This document shows positions 25,697 to 35,359 of a stretch of DNA of 64,000 nt, piece by piece (position 1 is the stretch's first letter; each line of letters starts with the position of its first letter). Origin of the DNA: Bacteroidota bacterium (GTDB taxonomy: Bacteria; Bacteroidota; Bacteroidia; Chitinophagales; Chitinophagaceae); contig JABDAN010000001.1 in NCBI GenBank assembly GCA_013289175.1, positions 62,001-126,000 on the forward strand, written 5' to 3'. Below the pieces are notes generated by a model. The model saw nothing but the letters and a program-made list of their open reading frames with translations. It had not been told where the DNA came from and made no database searches. The position numbers were made by a program, and so were the translations under genes.

Positions 25697-27142
25697 ATGA
25701 CTAAGAATCCCAATATTATTAAAGTAAGTTCTGAAGTTGGGCGCCTGCGACGCCTGTTGGTGCATAGCCCGGACAGCGGGTTGGGGAAAGTGGTGCCTTC
25801 CAAAGCACAGGACTGGTTGTTCGAAGACATCGTTCACCTGGACACGATCCGAAAAAAAGAATACGACTTTTACACCAAGCTGCTCCTGTATTTTCTGGAT
25901 CCCGATCTGATTTTGGGTAAACTCAAAAGCATTGATTCAGAAAAAAATAAAAGAAATTTTTATAAACCTGGTCACAAAGATTTTTTTCGCTCCGACAAAG
26001 TAATTGAACTCCAGTGGCTGCTGGCTGAGATCCTGGAAGACCTGGAGATCCGTCTAAAACTGGCAGCATCTGTCTGTGCCATTGAAAATTGTTCTTACGA
26101 TACCCAAAAGGAGTTGCTGGAGCTTCAACCCGTGGAACTAGCCAAGACCTTTATTACTGGAACCTTGGAAAATGGCCGCATGCTGTTTGCACCCATTCCG
26201 AATTTCATATTCACGCGCGATATTGGCATTGTCATCAATGAATTTGTTTTGCTCAACAAGCCCGCCAAAAAAGCCCGCACCCGGGAAGCATTGATTGCGA
26301 AATATATATTCTTCAATCATTCGATTTTTAAATCCTGTCAGGAAAATATTCTTGAACTCAATGATGGATATCATCATTTTTTATTGCCAAAAGAATCCGA
26401 TGACCGCAAAGTTACCCTGGAGGGTGGAGATGTCATGGTCGTAACCAAGGATCACTTGCTGATCGGCGTCAGTGAAAGAACCACGATGGAAGCAGCGTAT
26501 CAGGCTATCCAATTACTCTTCGAGAAAAATGTAGTAAAAAAAATCACAGTCATCAAGATCCCCAAGAAAAGGGACTATATGCATATCGACACGGTTTTCA
26601 CGCAGGTGAGAAAGGATGCCTGGGTAATGCTGGGTGTCTTTTCCAAAAAATCGATGAAACACGAGGACGATGATTCCGTGCAGCGGGCTTTGGAAGGAAC
26701 TAAAAAAGATGAAAAACTTAAAATCATCCAGTTTAAGAAAAAGGACCTGGATCATCCGGTTTATTTTGACAACCTGGAAGATCTGTTGACTGATATCAGT
26801 AAAGAAGATTTGAAGGTTTCAGGAAAGGTCAGAATTATATACTCTGGCAACAATGAATTTCCTTTTGATGCCCGGGAACAGTGGACAGATTCCTGCAACC
26901 TGCTGGCCCTGAAAGAAGGAGTGGTACTCGGATACGACCGAAACGACAAGACCAACGAGGCCTTCAAAGAAAATGGATTTGAGATTGTTCATGCCCATGA
27001 CCTGATCCGCCAGTTGGAAGAAGGATCCTTGAAAGCGGAACAAATAAAAGACACCATCATCCTGATGCCGTCGGCCGAACTTTCGCGGGCCCGGGGTGGG
27101 TTTCATTGTATGAGTATGCCCTTATTGCGGGATGATGTATAA
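25697..27142 (+). CDS. arcA: Arginine deiminase
   Basis: Hydrolyses arginine to citrulline and ammonia. The guanidino-group modifying fold is clear: LRRLLVHSPDSGLGKVVPS at the N-terminus, IFTRDIGIVIN (Asp site), LEGGDVMVVTKDHLLIGVSERTT, MHIDTVFTQVRKDAWVMLG (His site), EQWTDSCNLLAL, and the nucleophile Cys471 in RARGGFHCMSMP. At 481 residues it is longer than Gram-positive ArcA (about 410), the extra length falling in the N-terminal third and around residues 310-390. It is followed by ctlX after 10 bp; arcB and arcC are absent. Confidence 0.93.
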   Translation: MTKNPNIIKVSSEVGRLRRLLVHSPDSGLGKVVPSKAQDWLFEDIVHLDTIRKKEYDFYTKLLLYFLDPDLILGKLKSIDSEKNKRNFYKPGHKDFFRSDKVIELQWLLAEILEDLEIRLKLAASVCAIENCSYDTQKELLELQPVELAKTFITGTLENGRMLFAPIPNFIFTRDIGIVINEFVLLNKPAKKARTREALIAKYIFFNHSIFKSCQENILELNDGYHHFLLPKESDDRKVTLEGGDVMVVTKDHLLIGVSERTTMEAAYQAIQLLFEKNVVKKITVIKIPKKRDYMHIDTVFTQVRKDAWVMLGVFSKKSMKHEDDDSVQRALEGTKKDEKLKIIQFKKKDLDHPVYFDNLEDLLTDISKEDLKVSGKVRIIYSGNNEFPFDAREQWTDSCNLLALKEGVVLGYDRNDKTNEAFKENGFEIVHAHDLIRQLEEGSLKAEQIKDTIILMPSAELSRARGGFHCMSMPLLRDDV

Positions 27143-27152
27143 ATGAAGGGAA

Positions 27153-28055
27153 ATGCAAAACACTTCTAAAGTATTGATGATTCGCCCCCTGCACTTCGTT
27201 TACAATGCACAAACGGCGGTCAACAATCGTTTTCAGGTTAAAGGAGACCAGAAAAATCTGACGGAAAAAGCAGTCAAGGAATTTGATCATTTTGTATCGG
27301 CCCTTCGCCAAAAAGGCATTGAAGTAAATACGGTGGAAGATTCCGCCGATCCGCATACACCAGATGCTATTTTTCCCAATAACTGGATTTCTTTTCACGA
27401 ATCGGGTGTTTATTGCCTTTACCCGATGTTTGCACCGAACAGAAGACAGGAAAGAAAACCGGAGGTCCTGGAATTGATAAAGCAAAAATTTCACTACCAT
27501 CACCTGATCGATTTTACCCACTACGAATCTCAACATCTTTTTTTGGAGGGCACCGGAAGCATGGTCTTGGACCGGGAAAAGCGGTACGCCTATGCCTGTC
27601 TTTCTCCCAGGACGGATTTAAGGGTGCTGGAAGATTTTTGTAAAAAATTAAACTACCAGCCGGTTGTTTTTCATGCCACAGATAAATCCGGTCAGGATAT
27701 TTATCATACCAATGTCATGATGTGTGTCGCCGACCGCTTTGTCGTGATTTGTTTGGATTCCATAGCCGATCAGACAGAAAAAAAACAGGTGACCGAAACC
27801 ATCCTTTCTTCCGGAAAGGAATTGATACCAATCAGCCTTACCCAGATGAATCAATTTGCCGGTAATATGCTGCAACTAGAAAACGACCGGAAGGAAAAGA
27901 TTCTGGTAATGTCTACGGCCGCCTGGACTTGTCTTGATCTCGATCAGCAAGAAAAACTTGCGAAATATAACCAGATCCTTCACTCTTCTTTGCAGCATAT
28001 TGAAACCAATGGTGGCGGAAGTGCCCGATGTATGATTGCAGAATTACATACGTAA
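27153..28055 (+). CDS. ctlX: CtlX-like citrulline hydrolase / amidinotransferase-fold protein
   Basis: A 300-residue enzyme of the same guanidino-modifying fold as ArcA but a different branch. Active-site segments: DAIFPNNWISFHESG, YESQHLFLEGTGSMVLDR, YHTNVMMCV (His) and the C-terminal NGGGSARCMIAEL (Cys293). The family includes citrulline ureidase CtlX of Francisella, which makes ornithine, CO2 and ammonia. It starts 10 bp after arcA, and this coupling fits arginine to citrulline to ornithine with no carbamoyl phosphate step. Substrate is inferred from family and neighbour. Confidence 0.8.
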   Translation: MQNTSKVLMIRPLHFVYNAQTAVNNRFQVKGDQKNLTEKAVKEFDHFVSALRQKGIEVNTVEDSADPHTPDAIFPNNWISFHESGVYCLYPMFAPNRRQERKPEVLELIKQKFHYHHLIDFTHYESQHLFLEGTGSMVLDREKRYAYACLSPRTDLRVLEDFCKKLNYQPVVFHATDKSGQDIYHTNVMMCVADRFVVICLDSIADQTEKKQVTETILSSGKELIPISLTQMNQFAGNMLQLENDRKEKILVMSTAAWTCLDLDQQEKLAKYNQILHSSLQHIETNGGGSARCMIAELHT

Positions 28056-28105
28056 GTTGTCGCTGAATTAACCGTCTTTACACGTCACGATTCAATTCAA
28101 ATGCT

Positions 28106-28113
28106 TATTTTTG
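28106..28113 (+). promoter_or_regulatory. Putative -7 box (TATTTTTG) of pfkA
   Basis: TATTTTTG matches TAnnTTTG and leaves a leader of about 80 bases before the pfkA ATG at 28199, unusually long for this window. No clear -33 element is seen. The leader is AT-rich with no obvious hairpin. Confidence 0.4.
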
Positions 28114-28198
28114 GGACCGTTTTGGAAAGATTAATAAATTTCAATAAATCGGTCATTTGGTTGATACCGGTTCAAAAAAACCAACTTTTTCTTAATTA

Positions 28199-29182
28199 AT
28201 GCAACAAAAAGTTTCAAAAATCGGCGTACTCACATCCGGAGGTGATTCACCGGGAATGAATGCCGCCGTTCGGGCCGTGGTTCGCACAGGAATTTACAAT
28301 GGATTGGAGGTTTTCGGGATTATGCGGGGTTATAGCGGGATTATTGAAAACGACATCATTCCCCTTCATTCACGCAGCGTAGCCAACATTATCCAACGCG
28401 GAGGAACCATATTAAAAACAGCCCGGTGTAAGGAATTCTTTGAATATGAAGGCAGATCCCGGGCTTATGCCAACCTGAAGAAGTTGGGTATCAACGGCCT
28501 GATCATCATCGGAGGCGACGGCTCATTCCGGGGTGCCCATAAATTCAGTTCTGAATTTGAAATTCCCTGTATCGGCCTGCCCGGGACCATTGATAAAGAT
28601 ATCGCCGGTACAGATTTTACAATTGGTTTTGATACGGCGGTCAATACGGCTGTTGAAGCGATCGATAAAATCCGCGACACGGCCGATGCCCACGATCGCC
28701 TTTTTGTCATAGAGGTCATGGGTCGGGATGCCGGTTATATTGCGCTGCACAGTGGCATCGCCACCGGTGCCGAAAATATTCTGATCCCGGAAAGGAAAAC
28801 TGATATAGAAGAACTGGTCAGCTCCTTGCAGGAAAAAGAAAAAAGAAAAAAACTGGTCAACCTGGTAGTCGTTGCCGAAGGGGACAACTACGGAGGGGCA
28901 GAAGAAGTAGCCAAGGTTGTAAAACAAAGACTGCCTAATATAGATACCCGGGTTTGCATCTTAGGACATATTCAACGGGGTGGTTCACCCAGCTGTCTGG
29001 ATCGGGTGATCGCCAGCCGCATGGGTTACTCAGCCGTGGAGTGTTTATTGGAAAACAGATTTAATGTCATGGTGGGCATCGTGAATAATAAAATTCATTA
29101 CACCCCACTGGAAAAAGCAGTAAAAGCCAAACAAAAAATCAGCGATGACTGGCTTAAGATTATTAAAATCCTGGCTTCTTAA
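28199..29182 (+). CDS. pfkA: ATP-dependent 6-phosphofructokinase
   Basis: Phosphorylates fructose-6-phosphate at C1, the committed step of glycolysis. The 327 residues fit the bacterial PfkA. GVLTSGGDSPGMNAAVRAVVR (8-28) and IIGGDGSFRGA carry the ATP site, with Gly in GGDG as in ATP-using rather than PPi-using enzymes. PGTIDKDIAGTDFTIGFDTAVNTA holds the catalytic Asp (TIDKD), and VIEVMGRDAGYIAL and HIQRGGSPSCLDRVIASRMG the sugar-phosphate site. pyk follows on the same strand, 101 bp later. Confidence 0.96.
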   Translation: MQQKVSKIGVLTSGGDSPGMNAAVRAVVRTGIYNGLEVFGIMRGYSGIIENDIIPLHSRSVANIIQRGGTILKTARCKEFFEYEGRSRAYANLKKLGINGLIIIGGDGSFRGAHKFSSEFEIPCIGLPGTIDKDIAGTDFTIGFDTAVNTAVEAIDKIRDTADAHDRLFVIEVMGRDAGYIALHSGIATGAENILIPERKTDIEELVSSLQEKEKRKKLVNLVVVAEGDNYGGAEEVAKVVKQRLPNIDTRVCILGHIQRGGSPSCLDRVIASRMGYSAVECLLENRFNVMVGIVNNKIHYTPLEKAVKAKQKISDDWLKIIKILAS

Positions 29183-29283
29183 ATAAAATCCGTTCAAAGC
29201 AAGGGGCATTTCCCGTTCGCTTGGTGCCGTTATAAAAGAGTCTCTAGTTTTTATTTTTCGTCAATTCAAACAACAAAACAAAG

Positions 29284-30774
29284 ATGTCAAAGAATCTCGA
29301 TAAGTATTTGTACGACCAGATGGACAAACAAGCCGGACTGGAGCATACATTTCACCGGACCAAAATCGTTGCCACGGTAGGACCTGCCTGCGACACCTAT
29401 GACAAACTGCTCTCGCTGGTAAAAGCCGGAGTCAATGTCTTCCGGTTAAATTTTTCCCATGGAAGCCATGAAGACAAATCAAAAATCATCGAGCACATTC
29501 GAAAGATCAATTCTACAGAGCCCTTCAATATAGCGATCCTGGGAGACCTCCAGGGTCCCAAACTCCGGGTGGGTGAAATAGAAGGAGGCAGCATACTGGT
29601 GAGCGAAGGGGAAGTGTTGACATTTACCAATACCAAACTGGTTGGAACCAAAGAACGCATTTATGTCTCCTATCCAAACCTGCATGAAGATGTCAAGGTG
29701 GGTAATATCATCATGATAGACGATGGTAAGCTGGAAGTGAAAGTGGTCAGCATTGAAAAGAACAACGATGTGAAAGTACAAGTAAAACTGGGGGGACTCA
29801 TTTCATCCAAAAAAGGGATCAACCTGCCGGATACGAAAATTTCCCTGCCCGCAATAACCGAAAAGGACGAGGCAGACCTGGCTTTCATTATCGAACAAAA
29901 GCTGGATTGGGTGGCTTTGTCATTTGTTCGGAAAGTAAATGATATTGTGGGATTGCGGGACAAATTGAACCAGAAAAAAAGTAAAACCAAAATCATTGCC
30001 AAGATCGAAATGCCCGAAGCACTGACCAATCTTCGGGAGATCATTCTGGAATCAGATGGAATCATGGTCGCCCGGGGAGACCTGGGTGTGGAGCTTCCCG
30101 TAGAACAGGTTCCCCTTATTCAAAAACAAATCATCCGCAAATCCATCCACCGCGCCAAACCGGTCATCGTAGCTACCCAGATGATGGAGAGCATGATTGA
30201 CAGAACCAAACCCAACCGCAGCGAGATCACCGACGTAGCCAATGCCGTATTGGAAGGTGCTGATGCAGTGATGCTGAGTGCTGAAACCGCGACCGGCAAC
30301 TATCCCACCTTGGTGGTGGAGACGATGCGGAAAATCATCATGGAAGTAGAAAGGACCGACTACCACTACAATCGGGAAGACGAACTGGAACCCCAACCCC
30401 ACTCACCTTCTTTTCTGAGCGACGCCATTTGTTACAATGCCTGTAAATTGGCAAAGGATACGCAGGCCAATGCACTCATCGGCATGACGGAAAGTGGCTA
30501 TACCGGATTTATGTTGTCCAGCTACCGACCGAAGTCGCCCCTGTTTATTTTCTCAAAAGAAAAAACGCTCATCAATCAGTTGAGTTTAAGTTGGGGAGTA
30601 CGGGCCTTTCACTATGCAGAGGAAGATAGCATGGATGAGATCGTTTCCGACCTCACGGAAATCCTCAAACAAAGAGGTTTCATAAAAAAAGGAGATGTGA
30701 TCATCAATACAGGCAGCATACCCGTGGATGAACATTTACCGACCAATCTCTTGAAAATTTCAAAAGTCATCTGA
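29284..30774 (+). CDS. pyk: Pyruvate kinase
   Basis: Makes pyruvate and ATP from phosphoenolpyruvate. Residues about 24-100 and 175-360 form the TIM barrel: TKIVATVGPACDTYDKL, KAGVNVFRLNFSHGSHED, KIIAKIEMPEALTNLREII (the catalytic-Lys signature), MVARGDLGVELP and VIVATQMMESMI. The lid domain lies between, and the C-terminal allosteric domain ends with GDVIINTGSIPVDEHLPTNLLKI. The length of 496 is typical of Bacteroidota. Together with pfkA it encodes the two irreversible glycolytic steps. Confidence 0.96.
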   Translation: MSKNLDKYLYDQMDKQAGLEHTFHRTKIVATVGPACDTYDKLLSLVKAGVNVFRLNFSHGSHEDKSKIIEHIRKINSTEPFNIAILGDLQGPKLRVGEIEGGSILVSEGEVLTFTNTKLVGTKERIYVSYPNLHEDVKVGNIIMIDDGKLEVKVVSIEKNNDVKVQVKLGGLISSKKGINLPDTKISLPAITEKDEADLAFIIEQKLDWVALSFVRKVNDIVGLRDKLNQKKSKTKIIAKIEMPEALTNLREIILESDGIMVARGDLGVELPVEQVPLIQKQIIRKSIHRAKPVIVATQMMESMIDRTKPNRSEITDVANAVLEGADAVMLSAETATGNYPTLVVETMRKIIMEVERTDYHYNREDELEPQPHSPSFLSDAICYNACKLAKDTQANALIGMTESGYTGFMLSSYRPKSPLFIFSKEKTLINQLSLSWGVRAFHYAEEDSMDEIVSDLTEILKQRGFIKKGDVIINTGSIPVDEHLPTNLLKISKVI

Positions 30775-30832
30775 GGTCCCAGTCGGAGTGAAACTAAGTA
30801 AAGGCAAGTCGCAATTTTTGAAGTCGATTTTC

Positions 30833-31561
30833 TTAGATTCTTGAAAGATGTGCGACCATTTGTTCAATCTCACCTCTATCGGCCATTACCAGGGATTGGT
30901 CTTCGGCCATAAAAGGCTGAATAAATTCCATCGACGTTTTTTTCAGGATGCGGGCTGAACTGTGAAACTGCGTGGCGCCGGTTTCTATTTTCAGGTCACG
31001 GATATTGTGCGCGCGAATCCCGGATCCCGGCATGATTTCTATACGGCCATCGGCCATTTTTATCAGGTCCCGGATCAGGGAGGCACCCATGATGGCCGTC
31101 GGCTGCTGACCGGAAGTGAGTATCCTTTCACATCCTATCTCGATAATATCTTCCAGGGCCTCAAATGGATTGCGCGTCCAGTCAAAGGCCCGGTGAAAAC
31201 AAACCCCCATGGGATAAGCCCTTTCCACCAGTCTGGATGCGTGTAATTTATCGATCCGGCCATCGGGTTGCAGCATGCCAAAGACAACACCTTCGCATCC
31301 GGCAGACTTGCAGGAATCCACTTCCTGCAACATGACCTGGAATTCTTCGTCTGAAAATAAAAAATCTCCTCCCCTTATCCGTATAATGGGATAGAGCGTC
31401 AGTTCGATTTTTTTCCGAACGGTCTTGATCAATCCGATGCCTGGGGTTGTTCCACCTGCCCCCGGGTCGGCGCAGAGTTCAATCCTGTCGCCCCCAGCAG
31501 CCGAGGCGTTCATGACCGATTCAAGATTATAACAGCAGATTTCAAGAATATTTTTTTCCAT
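30833..31561 (-). CDS. cutC: CutC family copper homeostasis protein
   Basis: A 242-residue TIM barrel: LEICCYNLESVMNASAAGGDRIELCADPGAGGTTPGIGLI at the start, YPIIRIRGGDFLFSDEEFQVML, GVVFGMLQPDGRID, CFHRAFDWTRNP, RILTSGQQPTAIMG and IMPGSGIRAHNI. CutC was named for copper tolerance in E. coli; its chemical activity is unsettled. The start codon overlaps the stop of the asparaginase gene by one base (TGATG), a coupling that recurs in Bacteroidota as I recall. The partner may point to a role in amide or glycan metabolism rather than copper. Confidence 0.93.
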   Translation of the reverse strand: MEKNILEICCYNLESVMNASAAGGDRIELCADPGAGGTTPGIGLIKTVRKKIELTLYPIIRIRGGDFLFSDEEFQVMLQEVDSCKSAGCEGVVFGMLQPDGRIDKLHASRLVERAYPMGVCFHRAFDWTRNPFEALEDIIEIGCERILTSGQQPTAIMGASLIRDLIKMADGRIEIMPGSGIRAHNIRDLKIETGATQFHSSARILKKTSMEFIQPFMAEDQSLVMADRGEIEQMVAHLSRI

Positions 31562-32577
31562 CAGCTAAACCAGCTTTCAGATTGATAAATTTTATCTTCT
31601 GTATTGGAATGAACCGCATAAGTGAACCCTTTCTGAATGCAAAATGCACCGTAACGGCCATCTTTTCTCATCGCCAGAAATCCTACCTGCAGGTCCATGG
31701 CTTTCTTCGGATCCCTTTTCACAATTCTTTCCACTGCTCTGCGACAGGCTTCGCGGGGTTCAAATCCCTGGCGCATAAATTCCACCACCAGGTGTGATCC
31801 GACAATGCGGATGACTTCTTCGCCTACACCGGTGGAAGTAGCCGATCCGATTTCATTGTCCACAAAAAGACCGGCGCCAATAATGGGTGAATCACCTACC
31901 CTGCCGTGCATTTTAAAAGCCATCCCGCTGGTGGTACAGGCGCCGCACAAATCTCCCCGGCTGTCCATGGCCAGCATCCCGATGGTATCGTGGTTGAAGG
32001 GTCCTCCGGGTGCCATCTGGTTTTCCGCAAAGCTGTATTTTTTGTTTTCTATATTGATGACCGGCTCGTATTTTGAATTTTTCAGCCATTCCCGCCAGAT
32101 TTTTTCGCTTTCGGGCGTCAGCAGGTTTTCTTTTTTAAATCCATTGGCCAGGGCAAATTCCAGGGCGCCTTCTCCAGTCAGGACCACATGCGGTGTTTTT
32201 TCCATCACCATTCTGGCCACCGAAATGGGATGGACAATAAACTCAAGGCACATCACCGAACCGCAGTTGCTCTTTTCATCCATAATACAGGCGTCTAGTG
32301 TCACATGCCCGTCGCGGTCAGGCAAACCGCCATAACCCACTGAATGATTGTTGGGATCTGCCTCTGGAACCATGACCCCAGCTTCCACCGCGTCCAGGGC
32401 TCGCCCGTTTTTACCCAGGATTTCCCAGGCCGCCTGGTTTGCTGCTTTGCCAAAATCCCAGGTTGAAATCACCAGGGGACTACCAGCCTGTGGAAGAATT
32501 TTGGCGGGGCTTGTCCGGAGAAACAATCCCGAAGATGCAAGCAGGGATGATCCCAGGAATTTTCTTCTGTTGAACAT
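31561..32577 (-). CDS. Tat-exported glycosylasparaginase / isoaspartyl peptidase family
   Basis: An N-terminal nucleophile hydrolase related to flavobacterial glycosylasparaginase, which cleaves the GlcNAc-Asn bond of glycoproteins. From Met at 32577 it has 338 residues with a twin-arginine signal MFNRRKFLGSSLLASSGLFL. Precursor self-cleavage should occur before the Thr in FNHDTIGMLAMDSRG; GACTTSGMAFKMHGRVGDSPIIGAG is the conserved beta-subunit segment. The ORF track starts at an upstream TTG. The export route through Tat fits folding before secretion. cutC is translationally coupled after it. Confidence 0.9.
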   Translation of the reverse strand: MFNRRKFLGSSLLASSGLFLRTSPAKILPQAGSPLVISTWDFGKAANQAAWEILGKNGRALDAVEAGVMVPEADPNNHSVGYGGLPDRDGHVTLDACIMDEKSNCGSVMCLEFIVHPISVARMVMEKTPHVVLTGEGALEFALANGFKKENLLTPESEKIWREWLKNSKYEPVINIENKKYSFAENQMAPGGPFNHDTIGMLAMDSRGDLCGACTTSGMAFKMHGRVGDSPIIGAGLFVDNEIGSATSTGVGEEVIRIVGSHLVVEFMRQGFEPREACRRAVERIVKRDPKKAMDLQVGFLAMRKDGRYGAFCIQKGFTYAVHSNTEDKIYQSESWFS

Positions 32578-32639
32578 CTCGTTTAGTTTATAACTCAAGT
32601 TAGGTTAATTACTTTCATACTCTCATCTGAAACGATTGT

Positions 32640-34541
32640 ATGAAATCAGTTTTACTTTTTCTAGCAGTTTTTTACACCTTATACGGGACAGCTCAATCTG
32701 TAAACCGGGACAGTGTCTGGTTTCGTGAAAATTATTATAAGATAGAGAAAACCGTTCCCATGCGCGATGGCATCAAGCTTTTTACTTCCGTTTACGCCCC
32801 GAAGGACAGCACCGAAAAACATCCAGTGCTTTTGCAAAGAACGCCCTACAGTTGTAAACCCTATGGACTCAATGAATACTCCCCGCTTTACGACACTTAT
32901 CTGATGGACTATCTAAAAGAAGGGTATATTGTTGTTTTGCAGGATGTAAGGGGCCGGTGGATGAGTGAAGGGAAATTTGTAGATGTTCGCCCATATATTA
33001 AAAATAAGAAACCCACAGATATTGATGAGTCCACGGATGCCTATGATGGGATAGACTGGCTGGTAAAAAACATACCGGGAAACAATGGCAAAGTGGGCAT
33101 TTTGGGTACCTCCTATCCCGGTTTTTATGCTGGTATGGCGGCGGCTTCGGGACATCCGGCACTAAAAGCGGTGAGTCCCCAGGCGCCGGTAACAGACTGG
33201 TTCATCGGAGATGACTTTCATCACAATGGAGCATTTTTTTACATGGACGGATTTGATTTCTATGTATCGGGCGGATTTGGAAGACCCCATCTTCGTCCGC
33301 TGAACAACGAAACGCCCATGCCCGATCCTTATAACAGCAAGGATAACTTTCAATTTTACCTCAGCCAGGGCGCCGACAAGCATTTATTAAAATTTACCGG
33401 CGACAGCATTGCTTTCTTTCGGGAATTGTATGACCATCCAAACTATGACAGCTGGTGGAAGGCGAGAAATGCACGGGTTGCTCAATACGATATTAAACCA
33501 GCGATCCTGGTAGTCGGCGGTCTTTTCGATGCCGAAGATTGTTTCGGTGCCTGGAATCTTTATAAGGCCATCAGAAAACAAAGCGAACCAACCAACGCGA
33601 GGCTGGTGATGGGACCTTGGTATCATGGTCAGTGGGGAAGTTTGGATGGAACACATCTTGGCAATATCGACTTTGGCGCCAATACCGTTTTATATTATCA
33701 GCAGGAAATTGAGGTTCCTTTTTTTAACTATTATTTGAAAGGAGAAAAGGATCCGGCCATCTCGCGGGCCACCATATTTTTTACCGGCGAAAATAAGTGG
33801 CGGCACTTTGATTCATGGCCTCCTATGGAAGCGAAGGATGAAAAAATTTATTTGCGCGAAGGAGCGGCGCTTTCGACCGCGGTATCGCAAAAAGATTCTT
33901 CCTATGATGAATACACCAGCGATCCTTCTCATCCAGTCCCCTATACCCAGGAAATTCATTTCAACCGGACCCGAGACTACATGACCGATGACCAGCGGTT
34001 TGCCAGTCGCCGGCCCGATGTATTAACTTATCAAAGTCCGGTGCTGGAAGGAGATTTTACCGTTGGAGGGCCTGTCACGGCCATGTTGCTAACAAGCATC
34101 AGCACAACGGATGCAGATTTTGTCGTCAAACTGATTGATGTTTATCCTGATAGTGGTTCCTATAACCGGGTAGATATTTACGCAGTGAACGATCCGGTGA
34201 AAAAATATCCCATGGGCGGATATCAAATGCTGGTGCGTGGCGATATATTTCGCGGCAAATTCAGGCATAGTTTTGAAAAACCTGAACCCTTCGAACCCGG
34301 CAAGATGGACACGGTCCGCTTCTCGATGCCCGATGTGGCCCATACCTTTCGCAAGGGTCACCGGGTCATGATTCAGATTCAGAGCAGTTGGTTCCCACTT
34401 TCGGACAGAAACCCTCAAAAATTCATCAATATTTACACCTGCGACGATGCAGATTTTCAAAAATCTGCCATTCGCCTCTATCACGATCGACAAAATGCTT
34501 CGGCCATAATCGTGTCAGTGATATCGGGCAAAATACAGTAA
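32640..34541 (+). CDS. CocE/NonD family hydrolase (X-Pro dipeptidyl-peptidase type)
   Basis: A 633-residue secreted alpha/beta hydrolase. A signal peptide covers residues 1-19; the catalytic domain opens with VPMRDGIKLFTSVYAP, has VVLQDVRGRWMSEGKF (101-113) and the nucleophile Ser158 in GILGTSYPGFYAG. A C-terminal jelly-roll domain from about 420 is typical of CocE. Members hydrolyse esters, cephalosporins or Xaa-Pro bonds; substrate here is unknown. Divergent from the asparaginase gene, with 62 bp between them. Confidence 0.9.
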   Translation: MKSVLLFLAVFYTLYGTAQSVNRDSVWFRENYYKIEKTVPMRDGIKLFTSVYAPKDSTEKHPVLLQRTPYSCKPYGLNEYSPLYDTYLMDYLKEGYIVVLQDVRGRWMSEGKFVDVRPYIKNKKPTDIDESTDAYDGIDWLVKNIPGNNGKVGILGTSYPGFYAGMAAASGHPALKAVSPQAPVTDWFIGDDFHHNGAFFYMDGFDFYVSGGFGRPHLRPLNNETPMPDPYNSKDNFQFYLSQGADKHLLKFTGDSIAFFRELYDHPNYDSWWKARNARVAQYDIKPAILVVGGLFDAEDCFGAWNLYKAIRKQSEPTNARLVMGPWYHGQWGSLDGTHLGNIDFGANTVLYYQQEIEVPFFNYYLKGEKDPAISRATIFFTGENKWRHFDSWPPMEAKDEKIYLREGAALSTAVSQKDSSYDEYTSDPSHPVPYTQEIHFNRTRDYMTDDQRFASRRPDVLTYQSPVLEGDFTVGGPVTAMLLTSISTTDADFVVKLIDVYPDSGSYNRVDIYAVNDPVKKYPMGGYQMLVRGDIFRGKFRHSFEKPEPFEPGKMDTVRFSMPDVAHTFRKGHRVMIQIQSSWFPLSDRNPQKFINIYTCDDADFQKSAIRLYHDRQNASAIIVSVISGKIQ

Positions 34542-34629
34542 AATAAAAGCCCTTACATTTCAGAATGCGGGAACGGATTATTAATTTAGAGCGGCATTGG
34601 TCCGACTTTCAGGTTGTAATTTTTTTCGC

Positions 34630-35316
34630 ATGGATTCTAATAGCAAACAATCGCCCACGCTCGAACTTTGGCTTCGAGATATTCAAGCCTATATTTATAA
34701 ATTGACTGGCGGCTTTATGAAAAATGCGCGCTTTGAATTCAACCGGTCAAATTACAGTTACAAGAGAAAAAATAAAACCAGTCAGGACGAACTTTCCATT
34801 GTTTTTATCAGCCATTTCCCGATCAGCTATCGGGTTGATTTCCAACTTGAAATCTGGCATTCAGCGATACGGGAAATCAAGGAATCCTTTATGAGTGAGA
34901 TTCTAAACAAAGAATCCAATCTTTGCAGCATCATCTTGTATAAGAAGGATTTTCCAGGAATAGATGCGGACTCGACGGAAATCAGGGACCATTCCATTTA
35001 CAATTACCGGGACTTATTTATGGTCGGCGACTGGCTAGCCCAAACGCTTCAATATGAACTGGTACCTTTTTGTGATCAGATGAGTTCCATCGCTCATATG
35101 GATCAATTTTTCACAGCCCATCCGGACTGGTCGCTGAATACACGAAGCGGAGGAAATATTTGTACCGATCTGATCGTTGGAAAACTAAATAAGAAAAGAG
35201 ACCTCCACCAACGCTACCAACAACTCATGGAAGGTCTTCGCCAAAAAATAGAAAGCAGGCAAATAGATCCCGAGAGCCGCCAGCTCCTGACTTTGTGTTA
35301 CGAGTCCCTGCAGTAA
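34630..35316 (+). CDS. Hypothetical protein, family not recognised
   Basis: A 228-residue soluble-looking protein with no signal peptide or TM helix. It mixes charged helices with strand-rich segments (SIVFISHFPISYRVDFQLEIWH, NLCSIILYKKDF, YRDLFMVGDWLAQTLQYELVPF) and a lysine-rich helical C-terminus (LNKKRDLHQRYQQLMEGLRQKIESRQ). I see no catalytic motif. The start at 34630 (MDSNSKQSP) is chosen over a TTG at 34597. It precedes the NagB/PIG-L gene with a terminator-like hairpin between them. Confidence 0.65.
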   Translation: MDSNSKQSPTLELWLRDIQAYIYKLTGGFMKNARFEFNRSNYSYKRKNKTSQDELSIVFISHFPISYRVDFQLEIWHSAIREIKESFMSEILNKESNLCSIILYKKDFPGIDADSTEIRDHSIYNYRDLFMVGDWLAQTLQYELVPFCDQMSSIAHMDQFFTAHPDWSLNTRSGGNICTDLIVGKLNKKRDLHQRYQQLMEGLRQKIESRQIDPESRQLLTLCYESLQ

Positions 35317-35328
35317 GACTTTCCATCA

Positions 35329-35359
35329 TCCCGAACCCGTCTGTTTTTTAAATTCGGGA
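35329..35359 (+). terminator. Terminator-like hairpin after the 34.6 kb hypothetical gene
   Basis: TCCCGAA (35329-35335) and TTCGGGA (35353-35359) are perfectly complementary over 7 bp, with a 17-base T-rich loop, followed downstream by a run of T residues (CCATTTTTTT). It is 12 bases after the stop codon. The large loop lowers confidence. Confidence 0.4.
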
